This document shows, piece after piece, positions 35,095 to 43,701 of a stretch of DNA of 64,000 bases. The stretch's first letter is position 1. Each line of letters starts with the position of its first letter. The DNA is from Dactylosporangium vinaceum (GTDB lineage Bacteria; Actinomycetota; Actinomycetes; Mycobacteriales; Micromonosporaceae): NCBI RefSeq assembly GCF_019904175.1, contig NZ_CP061913.1, forward strand, positions 3,782,001 to 3,846,000. The letters run 5' to 3'. The notes under the pieces are model-generated. The model saw only the letters and a program-made list of their open reading frames with translations. It was not told the DNA's origin and made no database searches. A program made the position numbers and the translations under genes.

Positions 35095-35723
35095 TGGATC
35101 GTCGCCATCTGCTGCGCGCCGCCGCGCTCGTCGGCGGCGCGGCCACGGTCGGTGTCCTCGTGCCGGCCGGTGCCGCGCAAGCTGCTCCGCAGACCTGGAG
35201 GAGCAGCCGGTCGGCCAACGGCTGGCCAGTGCTCCCACACGCCGCCACCCACACGGTCGAGGGGAGCGGTGTCACGGTCGCCTTGGCCGACGGTGATCCG
35301 GCGACCATCCTCACCTATGTGGCTCGCCGCTTCCATTACGAACTGCAGCGGCTGCGGACCGGAGACATCCGTGGGCACTCCACGTCCCGGCAGATCGCCA
35401 CGGCCTACGAGTCGAATTACCTCTCGGGCTCGGCCATCGCCATCAGGCCGCTGGCCTACCCGATCGGTGTACGCGGCGGCTTCTACCCGCACGAGCTGGT
35501 AGTGCTCCAGGACATCCTGACCGATCTGGACGGCGCGGTCGTCTGGGGCGGCGAACTCGATCCGCCCAAAGAATCGCACGTCCAGATCGCCGCGCCGCCG
35601 GGGCACCCGACGGTGCGCGGTGCGGCACGGCGCATCGCGTCCTGGAACGCGGGGCCGAAGGGTGCCGGCACCATCGACGCGTTCGACCCTGCACGGCTGG
35701 CGAGGGCGCAACGGCGCCGATAA
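35094..35723 (+). CDS. Tat-exported M15-like protein lacking metal ligands
   Basis: ATG 35094 follows GGGAG and overlaps the previous stop. The 209-residue product has a Tat signal (MDRRHLLRAAALVGGAATVG, cleavage near AQAAP). The mature domain follows D-Ala-D-Ala carboxypeptidase-like M15 proteins: SNYLSGSAIAIRPLAYPIG, AVVWGGELDPPKESHVQIA. In active relatives the first motif is SxHxSGTAID, providing a zinc His and Asp; here these positions are Tyr and Ala. The final His in ESHVQI is kept. It is probably a catalytically dead binding protein. Confidence 0.8.
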   Translation: MDRRHLLRAAALVGGAATVGVLVPAGAAQAAPQTWRSSRSANGWPVLPHAATHTVEGSGVTVALADGDPATILTYVARRFHYELQRLRTGDIRGHSTSRQIATAYESNYLSGSAIAIRPLAYPIGVRGGFYPHELVVLQDILTDLDGAVVWGGELDPPKESHVQIAAPPGHPTVRGAARRIASWNAGPKGAGTIDAFDPARLARAQRRR

Positions 35724-35876
35724 CCAGCTGGTGACCACCGTGCACCCGCAGCCCGGCTCGGCAGGCATGTACGAACCTGTACGGGCGTCTTGGCACCCCG
35801 GGCCACGATCGTCGCGGCCCCGGTTGTCGACACATGGCCGGGCATGTAGCCCGGCCTAGTCTCTGAAGGAGAATCA

Positions 35877-36404
35877 ATGATCACAAACCGGCTCACGGCG
35901 GCAGTGTCACTCGCCGCCACCATGATCGTCTTTGCGGTCGGCGGCGTGACGCTGACCGCCACGCCCGCGGCCGCGAGTGCGTCGGTATGCGCGAGCTCCA
36001 CCGACCAGTCGTGCGCCGGTCAGAACCCGGCGAACTGCGCGAATCCGGGAACGGTACGACCCGACGGAGTGTGGATCTCGGACGCGAGCAACGACGGAAC
36101 CGTCTGGGGTCTGCAGATCTTCGCGCCCGACTTCAGCGGCAGCCAGACCGAGGTCGGCTGGCTCCAGTTGCGCTGGAGCCCCACCTGCAAGATGAACTGG
36201 GCACGCATCATCTTCACCCACGCGTTCCACGGCGAGATCTCGGCATGGAATCCGAACCGGCCGTCGCAGACGAGCTGGATCGGCTACGACGGCAGCGGCA
36301 ACCACTTCACCCCGACGGTCAACGGCATCGCTCAGGCGTGCGTGGGCATGCAGGTGTACCTCCAGGGGGTCTACCGCCAATGGGACTTCGGTTACTGCGT
36401 GTAA
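35877..36404 (+). CDS. Secreted DUF2690 protein
   Basis: The 175-residue protein has a Sec signal (MITNRLTAAVSLAATMIVFA, cleavage after AAASA) and a Cys-rich mature part typical of DUF2690: SVCASSTDQSCAGQNPANC, then WLQLRWSPTCKMNWARIIF. The clustered Cys should form disulfides. DUF2690 proteins are actinobacterial and often exported; their role is unknown. A GAAGGAGA site precedes the ATG. It may share the envelope function of the upstream genes, but a 153-base gap separates them. Confidence 0.87.
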   Translation: MITNRLTAAVSLAATMIVFAVGGVTLTATPAAASASVCASSTDQSCAGQNPANCANPGTVRPDGVWISDASNDGTVWGLQIFAPDFSGSQTEVGWLQLRWSPTCKMNWARIIFTHAFHGEISAWNPNRPSQTSWIGYDGSGNHFTPTVNGIAQACVGMQVYLQGVYRQWDFGYCV

Positions 36405-36419
36405 CCCGTAACCGCGAAG

Positions 36420-36455
36420 CCGGGCCGACGCCCTCCAGGTCGGGGGGCGGCCCGG
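36420..36455 (+). terminator. Hairpin after the DUF2690 gene
   Basis: CCGGGCCG at 36420-36427 and CGGCCCGG at 36448-36455 are a perfect inverted repeat, starting 16 bases after the stop codon. The loop itself can pair further (CGCCCTCC with GGGGGGCG). This is a strong GC hairpin placed as a terminator. Confidence 0.65.
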
Positions 36456-36541
36456 GACTGGGCGACAGACCGCGAGCGGTCAAGACCGGCAGTCCCGGGC
36501 ACGTCCCGCGGCCGCACACCGGACCGGCTACGCTGCGGCGG

Positions 36542-37198
36542 ATGGGGGCCTGGTACCGCGGTGACTGCCACGTGCACTCCGCCGTCTCCACCGGCGCCGA
36601 CCTGACCCCCGAACAGGTCGTCGCCGAGGCTCGCGCCGCCGGCCTCGACTTCATCGCCGTCACCGAACACAACACCGACAGCACGTACGAGCACTTCCAG
36701 GCGGTCGCCGGTGACCTGCTCGTGCTGCGCGGGCAGGAGCACACCACACCGGACGGGCACTGGCTGGAGATCGAAGGCGGCCTGCGCGTCGCGGCCCATC
36801 CGTTCGCGCCCTACCCGACCGGCACGCTGCGCCGGCCCTGGGACGACTTCGACCTCATCGAGGTCTGGAACGGGTTGTGGACCTCCGACCGGCCCTGGAA
36901 CGCCGACAACGAGGCCGCCCTCGCCGTTTGGACCCGCCGCCTCGACCGGGGCATTCGCCAACCGGCCATCGGTTGCAGCGACACGCATCTGACAGGCCAG
37001 GTGGGTGTACCGCACACCGTCGTCTGGGCCGAAGAGCGCTCTGTGGCGGCACTCGCCGCGGGGCTACGGGCCGGGCACAGCTGGATCGCCGCCGGACCCG
37101 GTGCCGAGCTGAGCCGCGCCGATCGCCGTCCCCGGCACGCGGTGCGCGGCCCGGGCGGCGACATGATCGCGTTGACGAACCTTTTCAACCTGGCGTAG
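36542..37198 (+). CDS. PHP-domain phosphoesterase
   Basis: The 218-residue protein starts at ATG 36542 (MGAWYRGDCHVHSAVSTGAD). It has the PHP metal-binding pattern: DCHVHS at the N-terminus, VTEHNTD, the His in VAAHPFAPYP, and SDTHLTG. These form the trinuclear metal site of PHP phosphoesterases. Small stand-alone members hydrolyse phosphate mono- or diesters; the substrate is unknown. Earlier in-frame starts extend over the terminator and the DUF2690 gene, so they are rejected. Confidence 0.88.
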   Translation: MGAWYRGDCHVHSAVSTGADLTPEQVVAEARAAGLDFIAVTEHNTDSTYEHFQAVAGDLLVLRGQEHTTPDGHWLEIEGGLRVAAHPFAPYPTGTLRRPWDDFDLIEVWNGLWTSDRPWNADNEAALAVWTRRLDRGIRQPAIGCSDTHLTGQVGVPHTVVWAEERSVAALAAGLRAGHSWIAAGPGAELSRADRRPRHAVRGPGGDMIALTNLFNLA

Positions 37199-37245
37199 TC
37201 GCTGGGCCGGCCGGTGGGGTGACGGCCACCGACGGAACCGCATGA

Positions 37246-37719
37246 TCATGAGTGCCGGCCGCTGTCCGTCCTTGGGCTGCGCACGGTCCTGGCCAGGCGC
37301 GTGAGCAGCGTGCGCAGCTGCGCAGACTCGGCGTCATTGAGGTCGGCGAGGAGCTGCCGCTCGGCCTCGTCGCTGGCGCGGACCGCTTGCCCGAGTGTTG
37401 TATGCCCGCTCCCGGTCAGCTCGACGACGTTGCGTCGCCGGTCCCCGGCGTCCGCGTGGCGCGCCACGAGCCCTTTTGCCTCCAGCCCGTCAAGGAGCGC
37501 GACCATCGTGGTCCGGTCGACGCCGAGGCGTCCGGCCACCTGCTGCTGCGACTCGGGGCTATGGCTGTCGAGGAGCAGTAGCACGGCCAGCTCGCGCCCG
37601 CTGACCCCGACCGGTGCCAAGTACTCGGCGTGCAGGTTCTCGAGGTCGATGAGGGCGCGCTTGAGGAGGTAGGTCAGTCGCGCGCTCAGCTGTGGCCCCA
37701 GATCCCGCTCGGTCGTCAT
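37246..37719 (-). CDS. MarR-family regulator
   Basis: The 157-residue protein has the MarR winged helix: SGRELAVLLLLDSHSPESQQ, VAGRLGVDRTTMVALLDGLE (recognition helix), GLVARHADAGDRRRNVVELT (wing), and long terminal helices for dimerisation. It is divergent from the SDR gene at 37781. A perfect 11-bp inverted repeat at 37740-37766 lies between them and is the likely binding site, so it probably represses both itself and the SDR gene. The inducing ligand is unknown. Confidence 0.93.
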   Translation of the reverse strand: MTTERDLGPQLSARLTYLLKRALIDLENLHAEYLAPVGVSGRELAVLLLLDSHSPESQQQVAGRLGVDRTTMVALLDGLEAKGLVARHADAGDRRRNVVELTGSGHTTLGQAVRASDEAERQLLADLNDAESAQLRTLLTRLARTVRSPRTDSGRHS

Positions 37720-37739
37720 CCTGCAAGGTTACTGGTACG

Positions 37740-37766
37740 CTGATCGTCAGTGTTGCTGACGATCAG
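37740..37766. promoter_or_regulatory. MarR operator (perfect 11-bp inverted repeat)
   Basis: CTGATCGTCAG (37740-37750) and CTGACGATCAG (37756-37766) are exact inverted copies separated by TGTTG. The site ends 14 bases before the SDR start and 21 bases from the MarR start, an ideal position for repression of both divergent promoters. Confidence 0.85.
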
Positions 37767-37780
37767 TTGAGGGGAAAGTT

Positions 37781-38602
37781 ATGCCATCACTGTTGCTTAC
37801 CGGTGCCACGGGCCTCGTGGGCTCGCGGCTGCTGCCGCGCCTCGTGGAGGCCGGATTCGAGTGCCGAGCGCTTGTCCGTGGCGACGTGGCACTGCCGGCG
37901 GCGGTCACTGGCGTCCGCGGCGACCTGGACGACCCGGACACGCTGCAAGCGGCGGTGGAAGGCGTCGACGCGGTGGTCCACCTGGCGGCACTGTTCCGCA
38001 CGCGGGACGAGGATGCGATCTGGCGCGCGAACCGCGACGGCACCCGCAACCTGATCGCCGCCGTCAAGCGGCACGCGCCCGACGCCCGGCTCGTCATGAG
38101 CAGCACCGGCAACGTCTACAACCCGGACGCCACGCGCCCGGCGCTGGAGACCGACGAGTGCTCGCCGAAGACCGCCTACGGGGCGAGCAAGGTGGCGGCT
38201 GAGCAGTTGCTCCGCGACAGCGGGCTGACCTGGGTGGTCCTGCGGCTGCCGTTCGTGTACGGCGAAGGCGACGGCCACCTCGCGTCCATGCACACGCTTG
38301 CCCAGCAGTTCGGCCTGCACCCCGCGCACGCCTACGCCGTGGCGCACCACCGCGACATCGCGGCCGCCGTGCGCCTCGCGCTGACCGGGGTCATGGACGG
38401 GCGGATCGTCAACGTCGCCGACGGCGCACCCCCGGTCACCGTCTACGAGATGGCCCGCCTCGCCGGCAAGCCGATCGAGGGGTCCGCCGAACCGCTCGTC
38501 AACCCGTGGTCCGGGCACCTCGACAGCACACTCCTGCACGAACTCGGCTTCACCCCGAGCGTGCCCACCGTCTACGCCGCCGCCCGCGACGGCATCCTCT
38601 AG
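37781..38602 (+). CDS. NAD-dependent epimerase/dehydratase (extended SDR)
   Basis: The 273-residue protein has an N-terminal Rossmann motif MPSLLLTGATGLVGSRLLPR, the Asp-containing GDLDDPDTLQAAVEG, VVHLAALFRTRD, and the YxxxK active site in TAYGASKVAAEQLL, with Ser in VMSSTGNVYN. The C-terminal part is the smaller substrate domain. Members oxidise or epimerise nucleotide sugars or reduce other carbonyls; this short version is more like actinobacterial NAD(P)-binding oxidoreductases. It is likely repressed by the divergent MarR protein. Confidence 0.9.
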   Translation: MPSLLLTGATGLVGSRLLPRLVEAGFECRALVRGDVALPAAVTGVRGDLDDPDTLQAAVEGVDAVVHLAALFRTRDEDAIWRANRDGTRNLIAAVKRHAPDARLVMSSTGNVYNPDATRPALETDECSPKTAYGASKVAAEQLLRDSGLTWVVLRLPFVYGEGDGHLASMHTLAQQFGLHPAHAYAVAHHRDIAAAVRLALTGVMDGRIVNVADGAPPVTVYEMARLAGKPIEGSAEPLVNPWSGHLDSTLLHELGFTPSVPTVYAAARDGIL

Positions 38603-38645
38603 CCACCGGCCATGCGATCCGGCTGATGGTCCGGCCTTAGAGTTC

Positions 38646-39469
38646 CTAACAGAGTCTTACGACGTGTCGGTACGTGATGATGCAGGTGGCAAGGCTGAGG
38701 AACGCTTCGTGGATGTCGTCGCGGCGTTCCCGGCGGATGCGGAGCCGTTTCATGCCGTGGTACCAGGCGATCGTCCGCTCGATGACCCACCGGTAGACGC
38801 CGAGTCCGGAGCCGTGTGGTGTGCCGCGCCGGGCGATGCGGGGGCGGATGCCCTTGGCGCGCAAAGCCCGGCGGTACTTGTCGTAGTCGTAGGCGCGGTC
38901 GGCGAACACCTCGTCGGGGCGTTGACGGGGTCGGCCGCGGCGGCCCCGTACCGGTGGAACCTTGTCGATCAGGGGCAGGAGCTGGGTGACGTCGTTGCGG
39001 TTGCCGCCGGTCAAGGAGACGGCCAGGGGGATGCCGGCGCCCTCGGTCAGGACGTGGTGCTTCGAGCCCGCTCGGGCGCGGTCGACCGGGCTCGGACCGC
39101 TTTTGGGCCACGCCGGGCGGCGCGGACGTGGGAGGAGTCGATGACTGCCCGGGACCAGTCCAGCTTCCCCGCGCCCTGCAACTCGGCGAGGAGGAGTTCG
39201 TGCAACTGCTGCCACACCCCGGTGCGGTTCCACTCCTCCAGCCGCCGCCAGCACGTCATCCCGGAGCCGAACCCGAGCTCCTGGGGCAGGAACTCCCACT
39301 GGATCCCCGTGTGCAGCACGAACAAGATCCCACACAGCACCTGCCGATCCGGGACCCGGTTCCGACCGGGACGCCGCGGATCGCGTGGGACATGTCTGGG
39401 CAGCAACGGCTCGATCCGCTGCCACAACCCATCAGGCACGATCCACGGCGGCTGCTCACCACGCCGCAC
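38646..39469 (-). CDS. IS5-family transposase, two overlapping frames joined by -1 frameshifting
   Basis: orfA runs from GTG 39469 to 39047 (VRRGEQPPWIVPDGLWQRIE, LCGILFVLHTGIQWEFLPQE). orfB continues to TAG 38646-38648 (HHVLTEGAGIPLAVSLTGGN, VFADRAYDYDKYRRALRAKG). A -1 slip on the CCAAAAG run at about 39101-39106 links RGPK to SGPSPVD. The DDE triad is visible across the fusion: Asp in AVIDSSHVRA, Asp in FADRAYD and Glu in YRWVIERTIAWYHGMKR. The fused protein is about 274 residues, normal for the group. Confidence 0.87.
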
Positions 39470-39480
39470 AGCTCAGCATG

Positions 39481-39496
39481 GTAGACGATCGTCTAC
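39481..39496. promoter_or_regulatory. Perfect 16-bp palindrome upstream of the transposase
   Basis: GTAGACGATCGTCTAC reads the same on both strands and lies 12 bases upstream of the transposase GTG, within the element. It may be a promoter operator or a site recognised by the transposase. Confidence 0.6.
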
Positions 39497-39640
39497 AAAG
39501 GACGCCAGAGGGGTCATCGACCATCTTTGTTAGGAACTCTTAGCGCGATCGACGACGCGCTCGGCCCGGTAGCCGAGCGCGTCCCGGCGAAGGCGGTCAA
39601 CCCGCCTCGCCGGCCCTGACATCCACGGGCCCGATAGCCA

Positions 39641-40597
39641 TTACCTGATCGTGGCGGCCATCTGCTCGATTTCCTTGAGTACCAGGGCAGGGTTGTCCGT
39701 CGGGATCTCGTGCGAACTTCCCTCGGCGGTGACGAGTGTGCGGTCGGGCCCGGCCTTGACGAACGCGGCTGCCGCATCGCGCCACAGCTGCACGTCGGGC
39801 GGGGATCCGTCGAAGGGCGTCTTCTCCGACACGATGTAGATGACCGGGATGCTGTCGGGCCAGGAAACCTTGTGGAACGCATCGTGCGTGGGGCCGAAGT
39901 TGTCAGCCGTGGCGATGAGCTGGCGGTTCGCTTTGGTCGAGGGCGCCTTCTTGAGTTCTTCGATCTTCGGTGCGTTCAGCGCGACGAGACGTTTGTTCTC
40001 CGTTTCGGTGAAGAACTGCGGCAGGTTCGCGTCGATGAGGACCGCCCCGGAGACCACGCCGGGGTTCGCGAGGACGAAGTAGTGGGCGACCTCTCCGGCC
40101 TGTGAGTGCCCGGCAAGGACCACGTTCCGGGTGACGCCGAGTTCACGCAGACCGGCCTGCAGATCAGCGGCGGCGGCTTGGCCGTCCCAGGGGCTCTGCA
40201 CCTCGTCACTGTCACCGAGCCCCGCCCGGTCGTACGTGATGATCTGCGACCCGGTCGCCTTCGACAGCTGCGGGACGATGTCGTTCCACTGCGTGTGGTC
40301 CTCGCCGCCACCGGAGTCCAACACGATGGCCGGCGAGTGCCCCGGCGTGACGTAGAACGCGAGCCGGTGCCCGTTGTTGCTGATCATGTGCAGGCCCGCC
40401 GCCGGAGCCGAGCTTGCCGGCCCGGCTGCGTTCGCCGACGCCGAAGCTGCCGAGCCGGCGGGCGCCGCTGTCGGCGCCGACGAATCGCCACACGCAGCGA
40501 CCGTTACTACCACGGCGAGAGGCACGGCGAGGGTAAGGGCGGCCCGGCGAAACCGGGAAATGCTCTGCGCGGTCAGGGGATCATCCTGGGTGGTCAT
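39641..40597 (-). CDS. Alpha/beta-hydrolase lipoprotein
   Basis: From ATG 40597 (GAGGA eight bases upstream) the 318-residue protein has a lipoprotein signal ending VVVTVAACGDS, then an Ala/Ser/Pro linker. The mature part is an alpha/beta hydrolase: oxyanion-side IVLDSGGGEDHTQWNDI, ITYDRAGLGDSD, nucleophile Ser in VLAGHSQAGEV, and His in EGSSHEIP. It should act outside the membrane on an ester or amide. It lies next to the IS element but is intact. Confidence 0.88.
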   Translation of the reverse strand: MTTQDDPLTAQSISRFRRAALTLAVPLAVVVTVAACGDSSAPTAAPAGSAASASANAAGPASSAPAAGLHMISNNGHRLAFYVTPGHSPAIVLDSGGGEDHTQWNDIVPQLSKATGSQIITYDRAGLGDSDEVQSPWDGQAAAADLQAGLRELGVTRNVVLAGHSQAGEVAHYFVLANPGVVSGAVLIDANLPQFFTETENKRLVALNAPKIEELKKAPSTKANRQLIATADNFGPTHDAFHKVSWPDSIPVIYIVSEKTPFDGSPPDVQLWRDAAAAFVKAGPDRTLVTAEGSSHEIPTDNPALVLKEIEQMAATIR

Positions 40598-41036
40598 GGA
40601 GATCATCCTCTGCGGTTTACCGATTCCGCTCGATCCCGCTGACCACCCAGACCGCTCGGGGGTTGCCCCTACCCGGGCTCCAACGCGATCTTCCGGTGCC
40701 TCGGCTACCAGCCCAACGGGTTCGACTGGGCGACCCGGCGCGGCGAACCCGCTCTCCACCGGTGGCGGCTCTGCCGCGCCGGCTGGCTGGCACGACGCTG
40801 CGCCGGCATCCCGGTCCACAACCTCGAGGCCTGCCGCATTCGCCGGCCCTTGTGCTGACCCGGTCCCGCGACGCGTGGGAGCCCGGCGGTGCGCGCCGGC
40901 AGCGACGGGCGGCCCCGAGCCGGTCCGGCCGGTCCCGACCCTGAGGCGCACCTCCGGGAATTCCCCCGGGCCTCGCTCGACTGATCTACGACCCAGGGCG
41001 GACGCGGGCACGGGTGCGGCCGGTGACGATGGGCGG
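40598..41036. other. Gap with a possible acetyltransferase relic
   Basis: No intact gene is visible in these 439 bases. One forward frame at about 40664-40770 reads GSNAIFRCLGYQPNGFDWAT followed by RRGEPALHRWRL, resembling the C-terminal end of GNAT acetyltransferases (N-x-AIxRxLGYxPNG). Nothing before or after it completes the fold. An ABC ATPase gene, expected beside the permease at 41037, is not here. Confidence 0.35.
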
Positions 41037-43520
41037 GTGCTGCATGTGGCCCTCAAGGGAACGTTCTCCCGCTGGCGTCGGCTGGTCCTGTCCGGACTGG
41101 CGGTCGTGCTCGGCGTCATGTTCGTGTCCGGCGCGCTGGTGCTCACCGCGACGCTCGGCGGCTCGTACACCGATGTCGCCCGCCGCGCCCACGCCGGCAC
41201 CGATGTGGCGGTGAGCTCCACCGACACGATTTCCGCCGCCGGCGTGCCCGCGGCGCTTGTCGAACGGCTGGCGGGAGTCGACGGCGTGGCCCGGGCGACC
41301 GGTGTCGTGTCCGCCGACGGCGCCCGGCTCGTCGACGCCCGCGGCAAGGTCGTGCCGTCGCCCGATCGGCCCCGCCTCGGGGTGAGCTGGCCGGGCCAGC
41401 TGCCGGGCCGGGACGGTTCCGTGCAACTGCGCGCCGGGCGGGGCCCGCAGCGCGACGACGAGGTCGCGATCAGCACAGCGCTCGCCGCGGCGGCCGGTGT
41501 CCGGGTCGGCGACCGGGTCGCGGTGCTCACACTGCGGCCGAAGCAGACGTTCACGCTCGTCGGCACCTTCGCCTACGCCGACCCCGAGCAGCAGGTCGTC
41601 GCGTTCACCGAGCCCGTGGCGCAGGCGCTGATGCTGGGCACGCCCGGTGCGTTCTCATCCGTCGCCGTCACGGCCCGCCCGGGCGTCAGCCCCGCGCAGC
41701 TGCGCGAGCGGATCGCCGCCGCGCTCGGCCCCGGCTACCGGGTCCGCACCGGTGAGCAGCTCGCCCGAGCCGAGGGCGCCACGCGCGGCCGGTCGCTGGG
41801 CCTGACCGGCGACCTACTCCTCGGCTTCGCCGGTGTGGCGCTGCTCGTCGGCGCGTTCCTGATTTTCAACACGTTCTCGATGCTGGTCGCGCAGCGTACC
41901 CGCGAACTGGCGCTGCTGCGGGCCATCGGGGCCAGCCGCCGCCAGCTCGTCGGGTCGGTGCTGACGGAGGCGGCCGTGGTCGGGCTCGGCGGCTCGGCCG
42001 CCGGCCTGGCCGCCGGGGTGGGCGTGGGCGCGCTCGTCGCCCGCGAGCGGGTGGTCGTGCCGGCGAGCGCGGTGCTCGCCGCGTTCGCCGTCGGGCTGCT
42101 CGTCACGGTGGCCGCCGCGCTGCTGCCCGCGGTACGCGCCGCGCGGGTGCCGCCGATGGCGGCGCTGCGCGACACCGCCGCACCCGAGCGGCAGCTGACC
42201 CGACTCAGCATCGCCGGCGCCGTCGTGCTCGCCGCCGGCGCCGGGCTGCTCGGCTTCGGCCTCGCCGCCGCCGCACAGGGCGCCGCCCCGCTGATCCTGA
42301 GCGGTGTGCCGGTCGCGTTCATCGGTGTCACGCTGCTGACGCCGGCGCTCGCGCGCCCCGCCACCGGGCTGCTCGGCCGGGCATTCGCGTGGTCGGTGTC
42401 CGGCCGCCTGGCCCGGCTCAACGCCGGCCGAAACCCGCGGCGCACCGCGGCGACGGCCGCCGCGCTCATGGTCGGCGTGGCACTGCTCGCCGGCATCTCC
42501 ACCGTGTTCGTCTCGGCCACGACGAGCGTGGGCCGCCTCGTCAACGACCAGTTCAAGGCCGACCTGGTCGTCAGCGGCGACGCCAACGGCGTGAGCCGCA
42601 CCGGCTTCGACCCGGCCGTGCTCACCCGGGCCGCGGCGCTGCCCGGCGTGCTGGCCGTCACCGGCCTGGGCGAGGGCGGCGCGGTCATCGACGGGCAGCC
42701 GGCCTACGTGCAGACCGTTACCGACGTGCCGGCCCTGCGCGACATGCTGAGCCTGACCGCGGCCGAGGGCACGATCGGCGCGCTGGCCGACGACCAGATC
42801 CTGGTCGACCAGCGGGCCGTCACCGCAGCGGGACCGCACGTCGGCGACCGGGTCACGGTGCGGCTGCCCCGCGGAGAGCCGCACCAGTTCACCCTGGCGG
42901 GCATCTACACCGACACCGACCTGCTCACCGGCTGGCTCCTGCCGGCCTCGGCGGCCGGCGGCCTCAAGCAGCCGCTGCCGAGCCGTGCCTTCGTCCGGCT
43001 GGCGCCCGGCACCGACGTCGCCACGGCCCGCGGCCGGCTCGACGGGCTGCTCGCCGACAGCCCCGAGGTGGGGGTGAACGACCGCGCCGAGTACACGGCC
43101 CAGGAGAACGCCAAGGCCGACCGCCTCCTGCGGATCGTGCAGGTGCTACTCGGACTGGCCGTGGTCATCGCCGTGCTGGGCATTGCCAACACCGTCACCC
43201 TGTCAGTGCTGGAGCGCACCCGCGAGCTGGGCCTGCTGCGCGCCGTGGGCCTGCGCCGCTTTCAGACGATGATGATGACCGCCGCCGAGGCCACCGTGAT
43301 CTCCGTCTTCGGCGCGCTGCTGGGCGTCGCGGTCGGCGTGGCCCTGGGCGCCGCGACCGTGCGCGCACTGCAGGCCCAGGGTGTGACCGAGCTGTCGGTG
43401 CCGATCGACCAGCTGCTGGCTTACCTGGGCCTGGCCGCCCTGGCCGGGACCCTGGCCGCGATACCCCCGGCGGCTCGCGCCGCCCGCCTGAACATCCTGA
43501 CCACCATCGCCCACGAATAG
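41037..43520 (+). CDS. MacB/FtsX-type ABC transporter permease
   Basis: The 827-residue protein has the duplicated FtsX layout: an N-terminal helix (RRLVLSGLAVVLGVMFVSG), a large extracytoplasmic domain, a three-helix block with LLVGAFLIFNTFSMLVAQRT and RELALLRAIGASRRQLVGS, then a second helix (TAATAAALMVGVALLAGIST), domain and helix block (LGIANTVTLSVLERTRELGL, LLRAVGLRRFQTMMM). Such permeases export lipids or peptides or act in lipoprotein transfer with an ATPase normally encoded next to them. No ATPase is adjacent. GTG 41037 is chosen because the first helix begins right after it. Confidence 0.9.
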   Translation: MLHVALKGTFSRWRRLVLSGLAVVLGVMFVSGALVLTATLGGSYTDVARRAHAGTDVAVSSTDTISAAGVPAALVERLAGVDGVARATGVVSADGARLVDARGKVVPSPDRPRLGVSWPGQLPGRDGSVQLRAGRGPQRDDEVAISTALAAAAGVRVGDRVAVLTLRPKQTFTLVGTFAYADPEQQVVAFTEPVAQALMLGTPGAFSSVAVTARPGVSPAQLRERIAAALGPGYRVRTGEQLARAEGATRGRSLGLTGDLLLGFAGVALLVGAFLIFNTFSMLVAQRTRELALLRAIGASRRQLVGSVLTEAAVVGLGGSAAGLAAGVGVGALVARERVVVPASAVLAAFAVGLLVTVAAALLPAVRAARVPPMAALRDTAAPERQLTRLSIAGAVVLAAGAGLLGFGLAAAAQGAAPLILSGVPVAFIGVTLLTPALARPATGLLGRAFAWSVSGRLARLNAGRNPRRTAATAAALMVGVALLAGISTVFVSATTSVGRLVNDQFKADLVVSGDANGVSRTGFDPAVLTRAAALPGVLAVTGLGEGGAVIDGQPAYVQTVTDVPALRDMLSLTAAEGTIGALADDQILVDQRAVTAAGPHVGDRVTVRLPRGEPHQFTLAGIYTDTDLLTGWLLPASAAGGLKQPLPSRAFVRLAPGTDVATARGRLDGLLADSPEVGVNDRAEYTAQENAKADRLLRIVQVLLGLAVVIAVLGIANTVTLSVLERTRELGLLRAVGLRRFQTMMMTAAEATVISVFGALLGVAVGVALGAATVRALQAQGVTELSVPIDQLLAYLGLAALAGTLAAIPPAARAARLNILTTIAHE

Positions 43521-43701
43521 CTTTAACGCGACATCGGCGGCCAGTTGTTGCCCATCCGACGCGGGCTCGCCGAGGCCGACCTTCTCAACGACTGGATACC
43601 CCGATCGGCTCCGCCGTCTTGGCCATTCCACCCGGCTGCTCCGAGAGCAGCTGGATCGGCCAGACCGTCCTGCAGTGGGCCGCGCGCCGCGACCGGCACC
43701 A

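Larger units (their letters stand above)
38640..39539 (-). mobile_element. Complete 900-bp IS5-family (IS427-type) insertion sequence
   Basis: Terminal inverted repeats GAGTTCCTAACA (38640-38651) and TGTTAGGAACTC (39528-39539) are exact. The element is flanked by TTA on both sides (38637-38639 and 39540-39542), the three-base TNA duplication expected for this group. It carries one transposase in two overlapping frames. The transposase stop lies inside the left repeat. The element appears intact and inserted between the SDR gene and the hydrolase gene. Confidence 0.9.

Noticed and set aside
32719-35723. Prophage lysis cassette
   Set aside because: No holin, tail, terminase or integrase genes adjoin; the M15-like partner has a Tat signal and lacks metal ligands.
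37212-37231. Small hairpin CGGTGG / CCACCG between the PHP and MarR genes as a terminator
   Set aside because: Only six base pairs with an eight-base loop; in this GC-rich DNA it is not distinguishable from chance.
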